This document shows, piece by piece, positions 19,006 through 27,839 of a stretch of DNA of 34,856 nucleotides (its first letter is position 1; the number at the start of each line of letters is the position of its first letter). Source of the stretch: an uncultured Flavobacteriales bacterium (GTDB lineage: Bacteria > Bacteroidota > Bacteroidia > Flavobacteriales_C > GCA-002722245). Position numbers and translations under genes: made by a program. The stretch lies in assembly GCA_905182585.1 (NCBI GenBank), contig CAJJCC010000018.1, forward strand, positions 1 to 34,856. Direction: 5' to 3'. The notes under the pieces were generated by a model that saw only the letters and a list, made by a program, of their open reading frames with translations, searched no databases and was not told the origin of the DNA.

Positions 19006-20019
19006 ATGTCTTTAGATACATTCAGAAATTGGTCAACCCCAAAAAAGATTATTTCTACGGTTATAAGTATGTTACTTGTAAATGTAATTGTCTCGTTATT
19101 ATTGATGCTTGTAACGGGAATTAACTTGGATGAATTAATGAATCCTGAAGTAAAAATAAAAAGCAGTGCGTTGGCAGGAAAAGTGATAATTAACAATGAT
19201 GTTGAGGTCATTGCTGAGCTAAAAGGTATTCAGTCAATAATAAAAGAAACTCCTCCAGGTGAATTAAATAAGGCGTTTTATTTACTTATCACGGTTAACT
19301 TAGTTTCTTATCTGGGCTTAGGTCTCGTTTTAATTCATGCCTTTTTTAAAGAAGGTTTTAAAGAGGTTTTAGTGCACAACAAAACTCCTGCTCTATTTAT
19401 TGCATCAGTTTTATTAGCCTATCATATTCCAAAATTAGGATCGGATGCTCTTCAATTAAATGAGTATTTAAAATTAGACCTTCTTCAAAACTGGTTATTT
19501 AACTCCGATTTACTCTCGGATACTATTAAGTCAATAGGAGAAATGATTTACATCATGCCTAATGATGGGAGAGGGTATTTGATCACGTTTATAGGAATAT
19601 GTTTAATTCCTGCAATAGGAGAGGAATTACTTTTTAGAGGGTTGTTGATGCGTTTGTTTAGTGAACGCACTAATATTCATAATGCAATTGCGATTCAAGC
19701 CTTGTTATTTGCAGCAGTTCATTTTAATTTAACAAACTTCCTTTATTATTTTGTACTTGGAGTTGTTTTAGGTTATCTCTACTATTGGGGAAGGAATATA
19801 GCTTTCCCTATGATTGTACATTTAATAAATAACTCTTTAGTATTGTTTAATTACTTTGTTATCACAACAGCTTCTAAGGAATCACTAAATAACATAACTG
19901 GAGAAGGTGTTTTTAATGATGCAGAAGTTTACGGTTGGATGAGCTATTTAACAATTGGATTATCATTGGGTATTTTTTACATGAACTTCAATAGAAATCG
20001 GCATATAATTGAGGAGTAA
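19006..20019 (+). CDS. CPBP family intramembrane glutamic endopeptidase (CAAX protease-like)
   Basis: Multiple TM segments; GEELLFRGLLMRLF (motif EExxxR) and AVHFNLTNFLYYFVLGVVLGYLYYWGRNIAFPMIVHLINNSL. Confidence 0.92.
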   Translation: MSLDTFRNWSTPKKIISTVISMLLVNVIVSLLLMLVTGINLDELMNPEVKIKSSALAGKVIINNDVEVIAELKGIQSIIKETPPGELNKAFYLLITVNLVSYLGLGLVLIHAFFKEGFKEVLVHNKTPALFIASVLLAYHIPKLGSDALQLNEYLKLDLLQNWLFNSDLLSDTIKSIGEMIYIMPNDGRGYLITFIGICLIPAIGEELLFRGLLMRLFSERTNIHNAIAIQALLFAAVHFNLTNFLYYFVLGVVLGYLYYWGRNIAFPMIVHLINNSLVLFNYFVITTASKESLNNITGEGVFNDAEVYGWMSYLTIGLSLGIFYMNFNRNRHIIEE

Positions 20020-20084
20020 TTAATAATAATTCCAATTAATTCACAAGACCGAAATAATTTCACGCGTCACTTAGTTTTAAATCT

Positions 20085-20092
20085 TATCTTTG
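20085..20092 (+). promoter_or_regulatory. Bacteroidetes-type -7 element upstream of typA
   Basis: TATCTTTG (consensus TAnnTTTG), 26 nt before the ATG at 20119. Confidence 0.5.
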
Positions 20093-20118
20093 CACCTTGA
20101 TTTAAAAAATCGTTTTTT

Positions 20119-21909
20119 ATGAAGGTTAAAAACATCGCGATTATTGCGCACGTTGACCACGGTAAGACTACATTAGTAGATAAAATGCTTCACGCTTGTG
20201 CAGTATTTGGAGAACACCAAGAAGTCGGAGAATTGATAATGGATAGTAATGATCTTGAAAAAGAACGTGGAATTACTATTCGATCAAAAAATGCATCCGT
20301 GCAATATAAAGACTACAAGATCAACATCATTGATACTCCAGGTCACAGTGACTTTGGTGGAGAAGTTGAGCGTGTATTAAAGATGTGTGATGGTGTTTGC
20401 TTGTTAGTAGATGCAATTGAAGGGCCTATGCCTCAAACGCGTTTTGTACTACAAAAAGCAATCGAATTGGGACTAAAGCCAATGGTTTGCGTAAATAAAG
20501 TAGATAAAGAAAACTGTGATCCTGAATTCGTTTACGAAAAGGTATTCGATTTAATGTTCGACCTTGGTGGAACTGAAGATCAATTAGACTTCCCGGTTGT
20601 ATACGGTTCTGCAAAGAACGGTTGGTTAAGTTCTGATTGGCAAAAACCAACTGATAACGTTGAACTTATCTTTGAAGAGGTAATCAAACATATTCCTGCT
20701 TTGGAAATCCCAGAAGGAAACACTCAACTTCAAATTACATCTTTAGATTATTCTGCTTTCGTAGGTAGAATTGCAATTGGAAGATTAGTTAGAGGAACTT
20801 TAAAAGTTAACCAGAATATTTCTTTGGTAAAAAGAGATGGCTCAATCGCGAAAGCGAAGATTAAAGAACTAATGGTTTTCGAAGGATTAGGGAAAAGACC
20901 TGTTGAAGAAGTTGAAGCTGGAGATATTTGTGCAATCACAGGAATTGAAGGGTTTGAAATCGGAGATACAATCGCAGATAGCGAAGAGCCAGAAGCGTTA
21001 CCTGCAATCACAATTGATGAGCCAACAATGAGTATGTTGTTTACAATTAACAACTCTCCATTTTTTGGTAAAGAAGGTAAGTTTGTTACTTCTCGTCATA
21101 TCAAGGATCGTTTAGCGAAGGAATTAGAGAAAAACTTAGCGATGAAAGTTGCTGATACTGATGCTGGAGATAAGTGGATGGTTTCTGGTAGAGGGATTAT
21201 GCATTTAGCTGTATTAATTGAAGAAATGAGACGTGAAGGTTTCGAACTTCAAGTTGGTCAGCCACAAGTTTTAGTGAAAACTATTGATGGTAAAAAATGT
21301 GAGCCAATCGAAGAATTAACTGTTGACGTTCCAGACGAAACTTCAGGTAAGGTTATCGAAATGATTACTAAGAATAAAGGAGAATTGAAATCAATGACTC
21401 CAATAGGTACTAGAGTTAAAATCGAATTTGATGTTCCTTCAAGAGGATTAATCGGAATGAGAGGTTCTATGCTTACCGCTACATCTGGAGAAGCTATTAT
21501 GGCGCACCGTTTTGTAAGATACGAACCATGGAAAGGAGATATTCCTCAACGTCAAAATGGTTCGTTAATTAGTATGGAACTTGGAGCTTCAGTTCCTTTC
21601 TCTATTAATAAATTACAAGAAAGAGGTAAATTCTTTATCGATCCAAATGAAGCAATTTATGAAGGTCAAGTAATTGGGGAAAATAGCCGTGAAGGTGATT
21701 TAACAGTTAACGTTACAAAAGCGAAAAAGCAGTCTAATGTTCGTTCGTCAGGTACTGATGATGCTGTTAAAATTGTACCAGCAATTAAAAGAACTCTTGA
21801 AGAGTACTTAGAATATATTCAAAGTGATGAGTATGTTGAAGTAACTCCAGTTCAAATTCGAATTAGGAAAATATTCTTAAACGAAGGTGAAAGAAAAAGA
21901 AATAAGTAA
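20119..21909 (+). CDS. typA: Translational GTPase TypA/BipA
   Basis: MKVKNIAIIAHVDHGKTTLVDKML, DSNDLEKERGITI, DTPGHSDFGGEVERVL, VPSRGLIGMRGSMLTATSGEAIMAHRF, YEGQVIGENSREGDLTVNVTKAKKQSNVRSSGTDDAVKI. Confidence 0.98.
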   Translation: MKVKNIAIIAHVDHGKTTLVDKMLHACAVFGEHQEVGELIMDSNDLEKERGITIRSKNASVQYKDYKINIIDTPGHSDFGGEVERVLKMCDGVCLLVDAIEGPMPQTRFVLQKAIELGLKPMVCVNKVDKENCDPEFVYEKVFDLMFDLGGTEDQLDFPVVYGSAKNGWLSSDWQKPTDNVELIFEEVIKHIPALEIPEGNTQLQITSLDYSAFVGRIAIGRLVRGTLKVNQNISLVKRDGSIAKAKIKELMVFEGLGKRPVEEVEAGDICAITGIEGFEIGDTIADSEEPEALPAITIDEPTMSMLFTINNSPFFGKEGKFVTSRHIKDRLAKELEKNLAMKVADTDAGDKWMVSGRGIMHLAVLIEEMRREGFELQVGQPQVLVKTIDGKKCEPIEELTVDVPDETSGKVIEMITKNKGELKSMTPIGTRVKIEFDVPSRGLIGMRGSMLTATSGEAIMAHRFVRYEPWKGDIPQRQNGSLISMELGASVPFSINKLQERGKFFIDPNEAIYEGQVIGENSREGDLTVNVTKAKKQSNVRSSGTDDAVKIVPAIKRTLEEYLEYIQSDEYVEVTPVQIRIRKIFLNEGERKRNK

Positions 21910-21933
21910 TATTTTCTATTTCAAATAATATTA

Positions 21934-21960
21934 GGGAAGCTTTTTAGCTTCCCTTTTTTT
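21934..21960 (+). terminator. Intrinsic terminator after typA
   Basis: GGGAAGCT-TTTT-AGCTTCCC followed by a T run. Confidence 0.93.
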
Positions 21961-22403
21961 GCATCTAATTTTCTTGTTTAAAGAGTGTGAACTATCTTTA
22001 TTACTTAATTATTTTGCTTGCTCAACAAGTAGACAATACAAACAAATTAACACTAGATGATTTAAATAAAGACTAATTACATATCGTAACGGTTCACTCC
22101 TCTTTTGAAAAAATTGTAGAGATTAGAGATGATTTACTTTACGATAAGAAAAAAAATTGTCTTATCGAGCAGCAATAAAGACTTTAAGTTGAAAGTAATT
22201 CAGACTGAGAAACAAAATTATAAGTTTTGGCCGATTTCGTATTTATAATACACAAGATTCAATTTTATAGGATTATAATAGACTATTGAAGAAGTAGCTT
22301 ATTATAATAAATGGAAGCTTAACACTATTTATATAATTTATGCGTTTAACTTTTCGTGTTTAATTTCTCCCTTTAACAGGGGTTGGCTATCTTAGTAAAT
22401 ATT

Positions 22404-24953
22404 TTGATTAAAAAACTTACATATCTTATATTAATAGGGCTGATTGTTTGGGGTTGCACCACAGATAAGAATGCTTTTTTAAACAGGAATTATCATTATT
22501 TAACTGTTAAGTATAACGGGTTTTTTAATGGTAATGAGGCCTATAAATTGGCTAAGAATAATATTGCGGATAATCACGAGGATGACTTTGATGAAATCTT
22601 GGATGTATTTCAATTTGGAGATGAAATTGTTAATAAATCTGAATACCCAAATCTTAACAGAGCAATTATAAAAGCTGCTAAAATGGTTGATAACCATTCT
22701 ATGAAGTTTAAGATTAAGGGTGAAGAGGTTGAAGTGAATTCAATGATCGACGATTCTTATTTATTAGTTGGTAAAGCACGTTTTTTAAAATTTGATTTAA
22801 TTTCTGCTTCAGAAACCTTTCTATATATCAAAAAAACGTACAAAGAAGGTATTGAGCGATATAAAGCCTCTTTGTGGTTAGCTTTAACATTTATCTATCA
22901 AGAGAATTATGTTGATGCTGAAACTTTAATAAAAGCGATTAAAGAGGATAAAGAGTTTCCTAAGAAATTTAAAGATGAGTTAGTTTTATATGAAGCAATA
23001 GCTTTTAAAAGAAGTGGTCAAGCTGAAAAAGCTATTATAGCTTTGGAGCAAGCGGCTTCCTTAATTAAGAAAAGAAAATTGAAGAGAAGAATTCAATTTA
23101 TTTTGGCCCAGATGTACCAGCAGAAAGGGGATCTTAAAAAAGCATCTGAGTTATACGAACTAATTGGTAAGAAAGCAACAAATTATGACCTCCAGTTTAA
23201 TGCAAAAATTAATCTTGCAATAACTCATGATGGAAATGGGAATGAAGTGATTTCTCTTTTGGAAAAAATGCTAAAGGACGAAAAGAATAAAGAGTACAAG
23301 GATCAAATTTATTACGCCTTGGCAAAAGTATATGAGAGAAAAGGGGACGAAGTTAATACGATATCTAACTATAAAAAGTCAGCTGCATCTAGCTTGAAGA
23401 ATCAGAAACAAAAAGGAAAAGCGTATTTAGCCTTAGGTGATTACTATTTTGAACAACCAGATTATTTATTGGCTTCTAATTATTATGATTCTTGCTTAAT
23501 CGCCTTGCCAAGAACACATTCTAGTTATACCGAAATATACGAGAAGAACTTAAGCTTAGAAGAGCTTGTTAAACATATTAAAATTGTTAAAAATCAGGAT
23601 AGTTTATTAAAGGTTGCTAATATGAGTAACGAGGAAAGAGTTGATTTTATTAACGCCAAAATAGAATCGGCAAAAGTTGATGCTGATGAAAAAGCTGGTT
23701 TGCTTGAAACTCAAAAAGAAGAAGCTCTTGCCAATATTGCAATTCAAGGAAGTAATGGATCGAATTGGATTTTTGATAATCCGTTATTATTAATTGCCGG
23801 TTTAGCTGATTTTAAAGGTTTATGGGGTGACCGTAAGTTAGAGGATAACTGGAGAAGGAGTGATAAAACATCATTAACCTTTGAAGCTTCAGCGGAAGAA
23901 GTGACAGTATACGAGAATATACCAGAAAACCAAACGGTTGATTTTTATTTAAAAGATCTTCCTTTGGGCGTTGATCAGAAAGCAATAGCAAATGATAAAA
24001 TTCAAAAATCTTATTATCAATTGGGAATCTTGTATCGTGATAATTTCTCCGATTTAGAGCAGTCAAATTTTTATTTTAATAAGCTTATAAATCGTTATCC
24101 TAAAAACTTAAAAGAGGCGATTTCTTTATATCAATTATATCGTAATTACGACAAATTGAAACTTTATGATAGGCAGGGAATAGTTAAGAATAAAATTCTT
24201 TCAGATCATGCCGGATCTGAATATGCAAAGCTTTTATTAAACCCCGGAATGTTAGCTGAGCAAGAAAAAAATGATCAAGCTAATGAAGTGAAATATGGCC
24301 AATTATTTACGCTGTATAAATCCGAAAAATATGAAACGGTAATTAATGAGGTTAGATTGTATAAACCTAACTTAACCGGTGGAGAGCTAGCTGGCCGTTT
24401 TGATTTGTTGGAAGCGTTTGCTCTAGGTAATGTTTTTGGAAAAGATAGTTTAGAGGCGAACTTAAAAAAGGCCTACCAAAAAAACATGGGGACTGAAGTT
24501 GCCGCGGAAATAGACTTAATTTTAGGTGGATTACGCAGGGAGCATCAAAAGAAAGTTAAATCTAAGATGGATTCCTTATCGAAAGAAAAGCAATTCAAGG
24601 CTTCAAAATCAGAACCACATTATTTTGTTTTAATATTTAATAACAAAATAAATAAAGAGTCAGAGTTGTTAAATGGATTGTCTGATTTCAATACTAACTT
24701 CTTTAAAAATAAAGCTTTAAAGGTAAAGGTTTTAGCGTGGAACGAAGACGAGAGCATTTTGGTCGTAAAGCCATTTAAAACTGAAGAAGAATATTCTAAG
24801 TATTACCTTACTGTAAGAGATGAGTTTTTAAAAGGGAAGAAGGAAACCGGAGATTTGTTTTTTACAATATCTAAAACCAATTACACTAAATTTTTTAAGC
24901 ATAAGGATGTTGTTGGTTATGTTGATTTCTTCAAAAGAAATTATATCAAATAA
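22404..24953 (+). CDS. sprE: Type IX secretion/gliding motility TPR lipoprotein SprE/PorW
   Basis: TTG-initiated lipoprotein signal MIKKLTYLILIGLIVWGC, then NAFLNRNYHYLTVKYNGFFNGNEAYKLAKNN, TPR-rich body, and conserved-type C-terminus HYFVLIFNNKINKESELLNGLSDFNTNFFKNKALKVKVL...YYLTVRDEF. The supplied track starts at the upstream TTG 22383. Confidence 0.85.
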   Translation: MIKKLTYLILIGLIVWGCTTDKNAFLNRNYHYLTVKYNGFFNGNEAYKLAKNNIADNHEDDFDEILDVFQFGDEIVNKSEYPNLNRAIIKAAKMVDNHSMKFKIKGEEVEVNSMIDDSYLLVGKARFLKFDLISASETFLYIKKTYKEGIERYKASLWLALTFIYQENYVDAETLIKAIKEDKEFPKKFKDELVLYEAIAFKRSGQAEKAIIALEQAASLIKKRKLKRRIQFILAQMYQQKGDLKKASELYELIGKKATNYDLQFNAKINLAITHDGNGNEVISLLEKMLKDEKNKEYKDQIYYALAKVYERKGDEVNTISNYKKSAASSLKNQKQKGKAYLALGDYYFEQPDYLLASNYYDSCLIALPRTHSSYTEIYEKNLSLEELVKHIKIVKNQDSLLKVANMSNEERVDFINAKIESAKVDADEKAGLLETQKEEALANIAIQGSNGSNWIFDNPLLLIAGLADFKGLWGDRKLEDNWRRSDKTSLTFEASAEEVTVYENIPENQTVDFYLKDLPLGVDQKAIANDKIQKSYYQLGILYRDNFSDLEQSNFYFNKLINRYPKNLKEAISLYQLYRNYDKLKLYDRQGIVKNKILSDHAGSEYAKLLLNPGMLAEQEKNDQANEVKYGQLFTLYKSEKYETVINEVRLYKPNLTGGELAGRFDLLEAFALGNVFGKDSLEANLKKAYQKNMGTEVAAEIDLILGGLRREHQKKVKSKMDSLSKEKQFKASKSEPHYFVLIFNNKINKESELLNGLSDFNTNFFKNKALKVKVLAWNEDESILVVKPFKTEEEYSKYYLTVRDEFLKGKKETGDLFFTISKTNYTKFFKHKDVVGYVDFFKRNYIK

Positions 24954-24968
24954 AGTAGATTAAAAAAT

Positions 24969-25787
24969 CTAGTCTTTTATTTCGTTTAAGGGTACTAATA
25001 GGTTTTTATACCCTGTCAAATCAAGCTTAATTGAACCAATCATTAAATTGGTTTTTAATCTTACGGGAACCTTGTTTGCATCATCACTAATCCACAAAGT
25101 CATATCTTCTTCATTTTTGAAAACTCTTCCTTTCTCTAACATAGGTCGGAATTTCAAACAATTAAACTCTCCTAACTTTACCTTAATTTTTTCTCTTCCA
25201 ATAAACTTGATTTTTAAGGGATACATTTCACGGTCGAAAAAAGTATTAATAATGAACTCTTGTCCAAGAGTTGCATTTTGTAAATCTAAAGTCCTACTGT
25301 AATAAAAAGCAGAAAGTAAATCTTGAGTATTGGGTTTAACTTTGTATGAATTTGTGTCTTTTTGAGCAACTGTAGCTTTGTTGTTGTAATGATCGAATTC
25401 AATCCCTCTGTCTAATTTATAACCACCTTCTCGCACGTGTCTGATGAATTTCCAAGGAAGTATAGCTTTTTCATCGATAAACGTCTCATATCGATCCTCT
25501 ACCTTAAAGAACCACCTGAAAGTACCTAACGATTTACCTTTCCCAATTATATGCATGGTTTTTCGGCCATTTATTATTTCTGATTTATTAGCAACTTCTA
25601 ACGTTACTTTTGCAGCATCAAAAAAACCATAAGAGGCATCGTATTCTAGCAATTCACCCTTTTTAAATGAATTTTGTTTAACTGTTCTAAGTGTATCTTG
25701 TCCCTTTTGACGGCTATCGTTATTAGGTGTGAAAGCGAATGAACCTGTAATTATTATTCCGAATATTAATAAAGACCTTATTCTCAT
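24969..25787 (-). CDS. DUF3108 domain-containing exported protein
   Basis: GELLEYDASYGFFDAAKVTLEV...GKGKSLGTFRWFFKVEDRYETFIDEKAILPWKFIRHVREGGYKLDRGIEFDHYNNKA pattern; N-terminal hydrophobic leader. Confidence 0.85.
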   Translation of the reverse strand: MRIRSLLIFGIIITGSFAFTPNNDSRQKGQDTLRTVKQNSFKKGELLEYDASYGFFDAAKVTLEVANKSEIINGRKTMHIIGKGKSLGTFRWFFKVEDRYETFIDEKAILPWKFIRHVREGGYKLDRGIEFDHYNNKATVAQKDTNSYKVKPNTQDLLSAFYYSRTLDLQNATLGQEFIINTFFDREMYPLKIKFIGREKIKVKLGEFNCLKFRPMLEKGRVFKNEEDMTLWISDDANKVPVRLKTNLMIGSIKLDLTGYKNLLVPLNEIKD

Positions 25788-25887
25788 ATTACTTAATTTA
25801 ATCTAAGGTAACCAAAGACTATTCCAATTTATTGTACGCACCGATTGTACGAAGGTTTAACGGAATAGCTTATTATTAATAACGTTC

Positions 25888-25920
25888 TTGTTTGATTCTC
25901 CTTAGTTTAATGTAGATTTG
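25888..25920 (+). promoter_or_regulatory. Bacteroidetes-type promoter (-33 TTG / -7 TAGATTTG) for the radical SAM gene
   Basis: TTG 25892-25894, 18-bp gap, TAGATTTG 25913-25920. Another TTG lies at 25888-25890. Confidence 0.6.
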
Positions 25921-25935
25921 AACAAAATTCATCCA

Positions 25936-26973
25936 TTGAAAGCAAGATTTAAAGACCAAATAAATTTAGCATCAAAGCTTACCTTTTCTAAGGTGATAAA
26001 CTCTTGGAAGTTACTGGCTAGTTATTATTTGTCTAAGCTTTTAAAAAAGCCCGTTCAATGGGGTTTTCCTGCGAGTATTTCATTTGAACCTACAACTTCA
26101 TGTAACTTAAGATGCCCTGAGTGTCCAAGTGGGTTACGTGCTTTTACTAGACCAAGGGGGATGTTGGAAAATAAGTTTTTTGAGAAGACGATTGTACAGT
26201 TGAAAAATGAGCTACATTACCTGACTTTTTATTTTCAAGGTGAGCCCTATTTAAATCCTGCATTTTTGGATATGGTGAAGTTTGCACATAAAAATAAAAT
26301 TTATTCAGCAACCTCTACAAATGGACATTACTTAAATAAAGAGATCGCGCAAAAAACAATTGATTCAGGATTAGATCGATTAATTATTTCCATTGATGGA
26401 ACTACCCAGGAAACTTATGAGTCTTACCGAGTAGGAGGTAAGTTAGAGAAGGCTTTGGAAGGGGCTAGAAATGTAATTAAAGCAAAAAAAGAAAATAACA
26501 CATCTAAGCCTTTTGTTATTTTCCAATTTTTAGTAGTTAGTCACAATGAACATCAAATAGAAGACGTTTTAAAACTAGGGAAGGAGATTGGAGTAGATGA
26601 GGTTCGTTTAAAAACAGCTCAGGTTTACGATTATGAAAATGGAAATGAACTAATTCCATCTATTGATAAATATTCACGATATTATCAAAAGAAAGATGGA
26701 ACCTGGGGCGTAAAAAACAAGATGATTAATTCTTGTTGGAGAATGTGGCAAGGTTGTGTTATTACTTGGGATGGTGGAATTGTACCTTGTTGTTTTGATA
26801 AAGACGCTACTCATCAACTAGGACAATTAGCCGAATCTGATTTTAAATCTATTTGGAAAGGTCAAAAATATCAAGGTTTCAGACAATCGATTTTAAAGTC
26901 AAGATCTGAAATTGAAATTTGTAAAAATTGCACAGAGGGAACTAAAGTTTGGGGTGAAAAGAGTTCTACCTAA
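25936..26973 (+). CDS. Radical SAM/SPASM domain-containing protein
   Basis: SAM-cluster motif CNLRCPEC (CxxxCxxC), LIISIDGTTQETYESYRVGG, C-terminal SPASM-type cysteines (CWRMWQGCVITWDGGIVPCCFD...CKNC). TTG 25936 (MKARFKDQ...) is preferred over the tracked TTG 25918, which lies in the -7 box. Confidence 0.88.
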   Translation: MKARFKDQINLASKLTFSKVINSWKLLASYYLSKLLKKPVQWGFPASISFEPTTSCNLRCPECPSGLRAFTRPRGMLENKFFEKTIVQLKNELHYLTFYFQGEPYLNPAFLDMVKFAHKNKIYSATSTNGHYLNKEIAQKTIDSGLDRLIISIDGTTQETYESYRVGGKLEKALEGARNVIKAKKENNTSKPFVIFQFLVVSHNEHQIEDVLKLGKEIGVDEVRLKTAQVYDYENGNELIPSIDKYSRYYQKKDGTWGVKNKMINSCWRMWQGCVITWDGGIVPCCFDKDATHQLGQLAESDFKSIWKGQKYQGFRQSILKSRSEIEICKNCTEGTKVWGEKSST

Positions 26974-27170
26974 TTGATTGAATATTGCGTTTACCGAGTA
27001 TTTAGCTAATCGAATTCGTTAAAAAACGATTCTTTTGCACTAAATTTTCGAAAAAAAATGATGTGATTTCTCTTTATAAATTATGGTGTATTTGACCCCG
27101 AAGAAAAGTTATATTTTCTGATTTTAAAAGCACCTGGGTTTAATAATTTTATCAAATGTATGCTTTCATT

Positions 27171-27839
27171 TTAAATCAAGTCGATCAGACCTAATTCACC
27201 GGTTGACTTTGGTGTTTTATAATTTTTTATTCCTAGCGCTTCAAGTTGTTTACCTGTAGAAGGGCCCATAGAAATGACATTTTGATGTTTTTCTAACTGA
27301 TATTTTTTAAAATAAGCTCTAGCATTTGATGGACTCGTAAATATTAGAATATCTGCATTTGGGTTATAGAATTCACTTTTCTCCTTTGTTTCATAAACAA
27401 TTAAATCCGTGACTTTTGATTGGTCTATGAAAAATTGTTGGATGGTTCTTTTGGAGATATTCGAAACAGGAAAAACACAGGTTCCTTTATTCACTTCTTT
27501 TACAAACTTTAATCCAATATCTTTAATATTAATTGAATCTCCAACAAAATTAATTTTATTGGTATGCATAGCAAGTTCTTTGTAGGTGCCACGCCCAACA
27601 CACGCAACCTTGCAATTCTCAATTTTCAGGCCTTGTTTAAAGAAGAATCTAACAGAGTTTTTACTCGTGAAAAAGATCCAATCAGCTTGGGGCACCTTAA
27701 TTACATCTATAGCTTTGAATGAAATTAATGAGTTTGCGATCACATTCCATGCAGCATGGATAAAGGGATACTTAAATAAACTGTTTTTATCTAAATTCTT
27801 TGAAATAAAAACAGTTTTATCGTCTACTTTTTTTTTAAT
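27171..27839 (-). CDS. hemD: Uroporphyrinogen-III synthase; N-terminus overlaps hemC end in the -1 frame (initiation mode uncertain)
   Basis: The open frame upstream of the tracked GTG (27743) encodes KTVFISKNLDKNSLFKYPFIHAAWNVIANSLISFKAIDVIKVPQADWIFFTSKNSVRFFF. Only a rare ATT at 27839 could initiate independently before this region. C-terminus DILIFTSPSNARAYFKKY...SMGPSTGKQLEALGI is HemD-like. Confidence 0.85.
   Translation of the reverse strand: MKKKVDDKTVFISKNLDKNSLFKYPFIHAAWNVIANSLISFKAIDVIKVPQADWIFFTSKNSVRFFFKQGLKIENCKVACVGRGTYKELAMHTNKINFVGDSINIKDIGLKFVKEVNKGTCVFPVSNISKRTIQQFFIDQSKVTDLIVYETKEKSEFYNPNADILIFTSPSNARAYFKKYQLEKHQNVISMGPSTGKQLEALGIKNYKTPKSTGELGLIDLI
27778..27833 (-). other. 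Putative programmed -1 frameshift cassette (slippery A-AAA-AAG, 9-nt spacer, 13-bp stem-loop) at the hemC/hemD junction
   Basis: Minus strand: GAA TTA AAA AAA AAG TAG (hemC stop), spacer TAGACGATA, then AAACTGTTTTTAT-(TTCAAAGAATTTAG)-ATAAAAACAGTTT. The -1 frame continues GTA GAC GAT AAA ACT GTT TTT ATT TCA (VDDKTVFIS) into HemD. Confidence 0.6.

Noticed and set aside
19002-19211. 69-aa minus-strand ORF over the CPBP gene start
   Set aside because: Antisense to the N-terminal TM region of a real membrane protein; hydrophobicity is a mirror artefact.
20748-21053. 101-aa minus-strand ORF inside typA
   Set aside because: Antisense to the conserved TypA coding region.
24956-24971. TAGATT-AAAA-AATCTA hairpin between sprE and the DUF3108 gene
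   Set aside because: Only 6 bp, AT-rich; cannot be separated from background composition.
27012-27036. Possible terminator after the radical SAM gene (GAATTCGTT AAAAA ACGATTC TTTT)
   Set aside because: Stem is short, AT-rich and contains a bulge; too weak to call.
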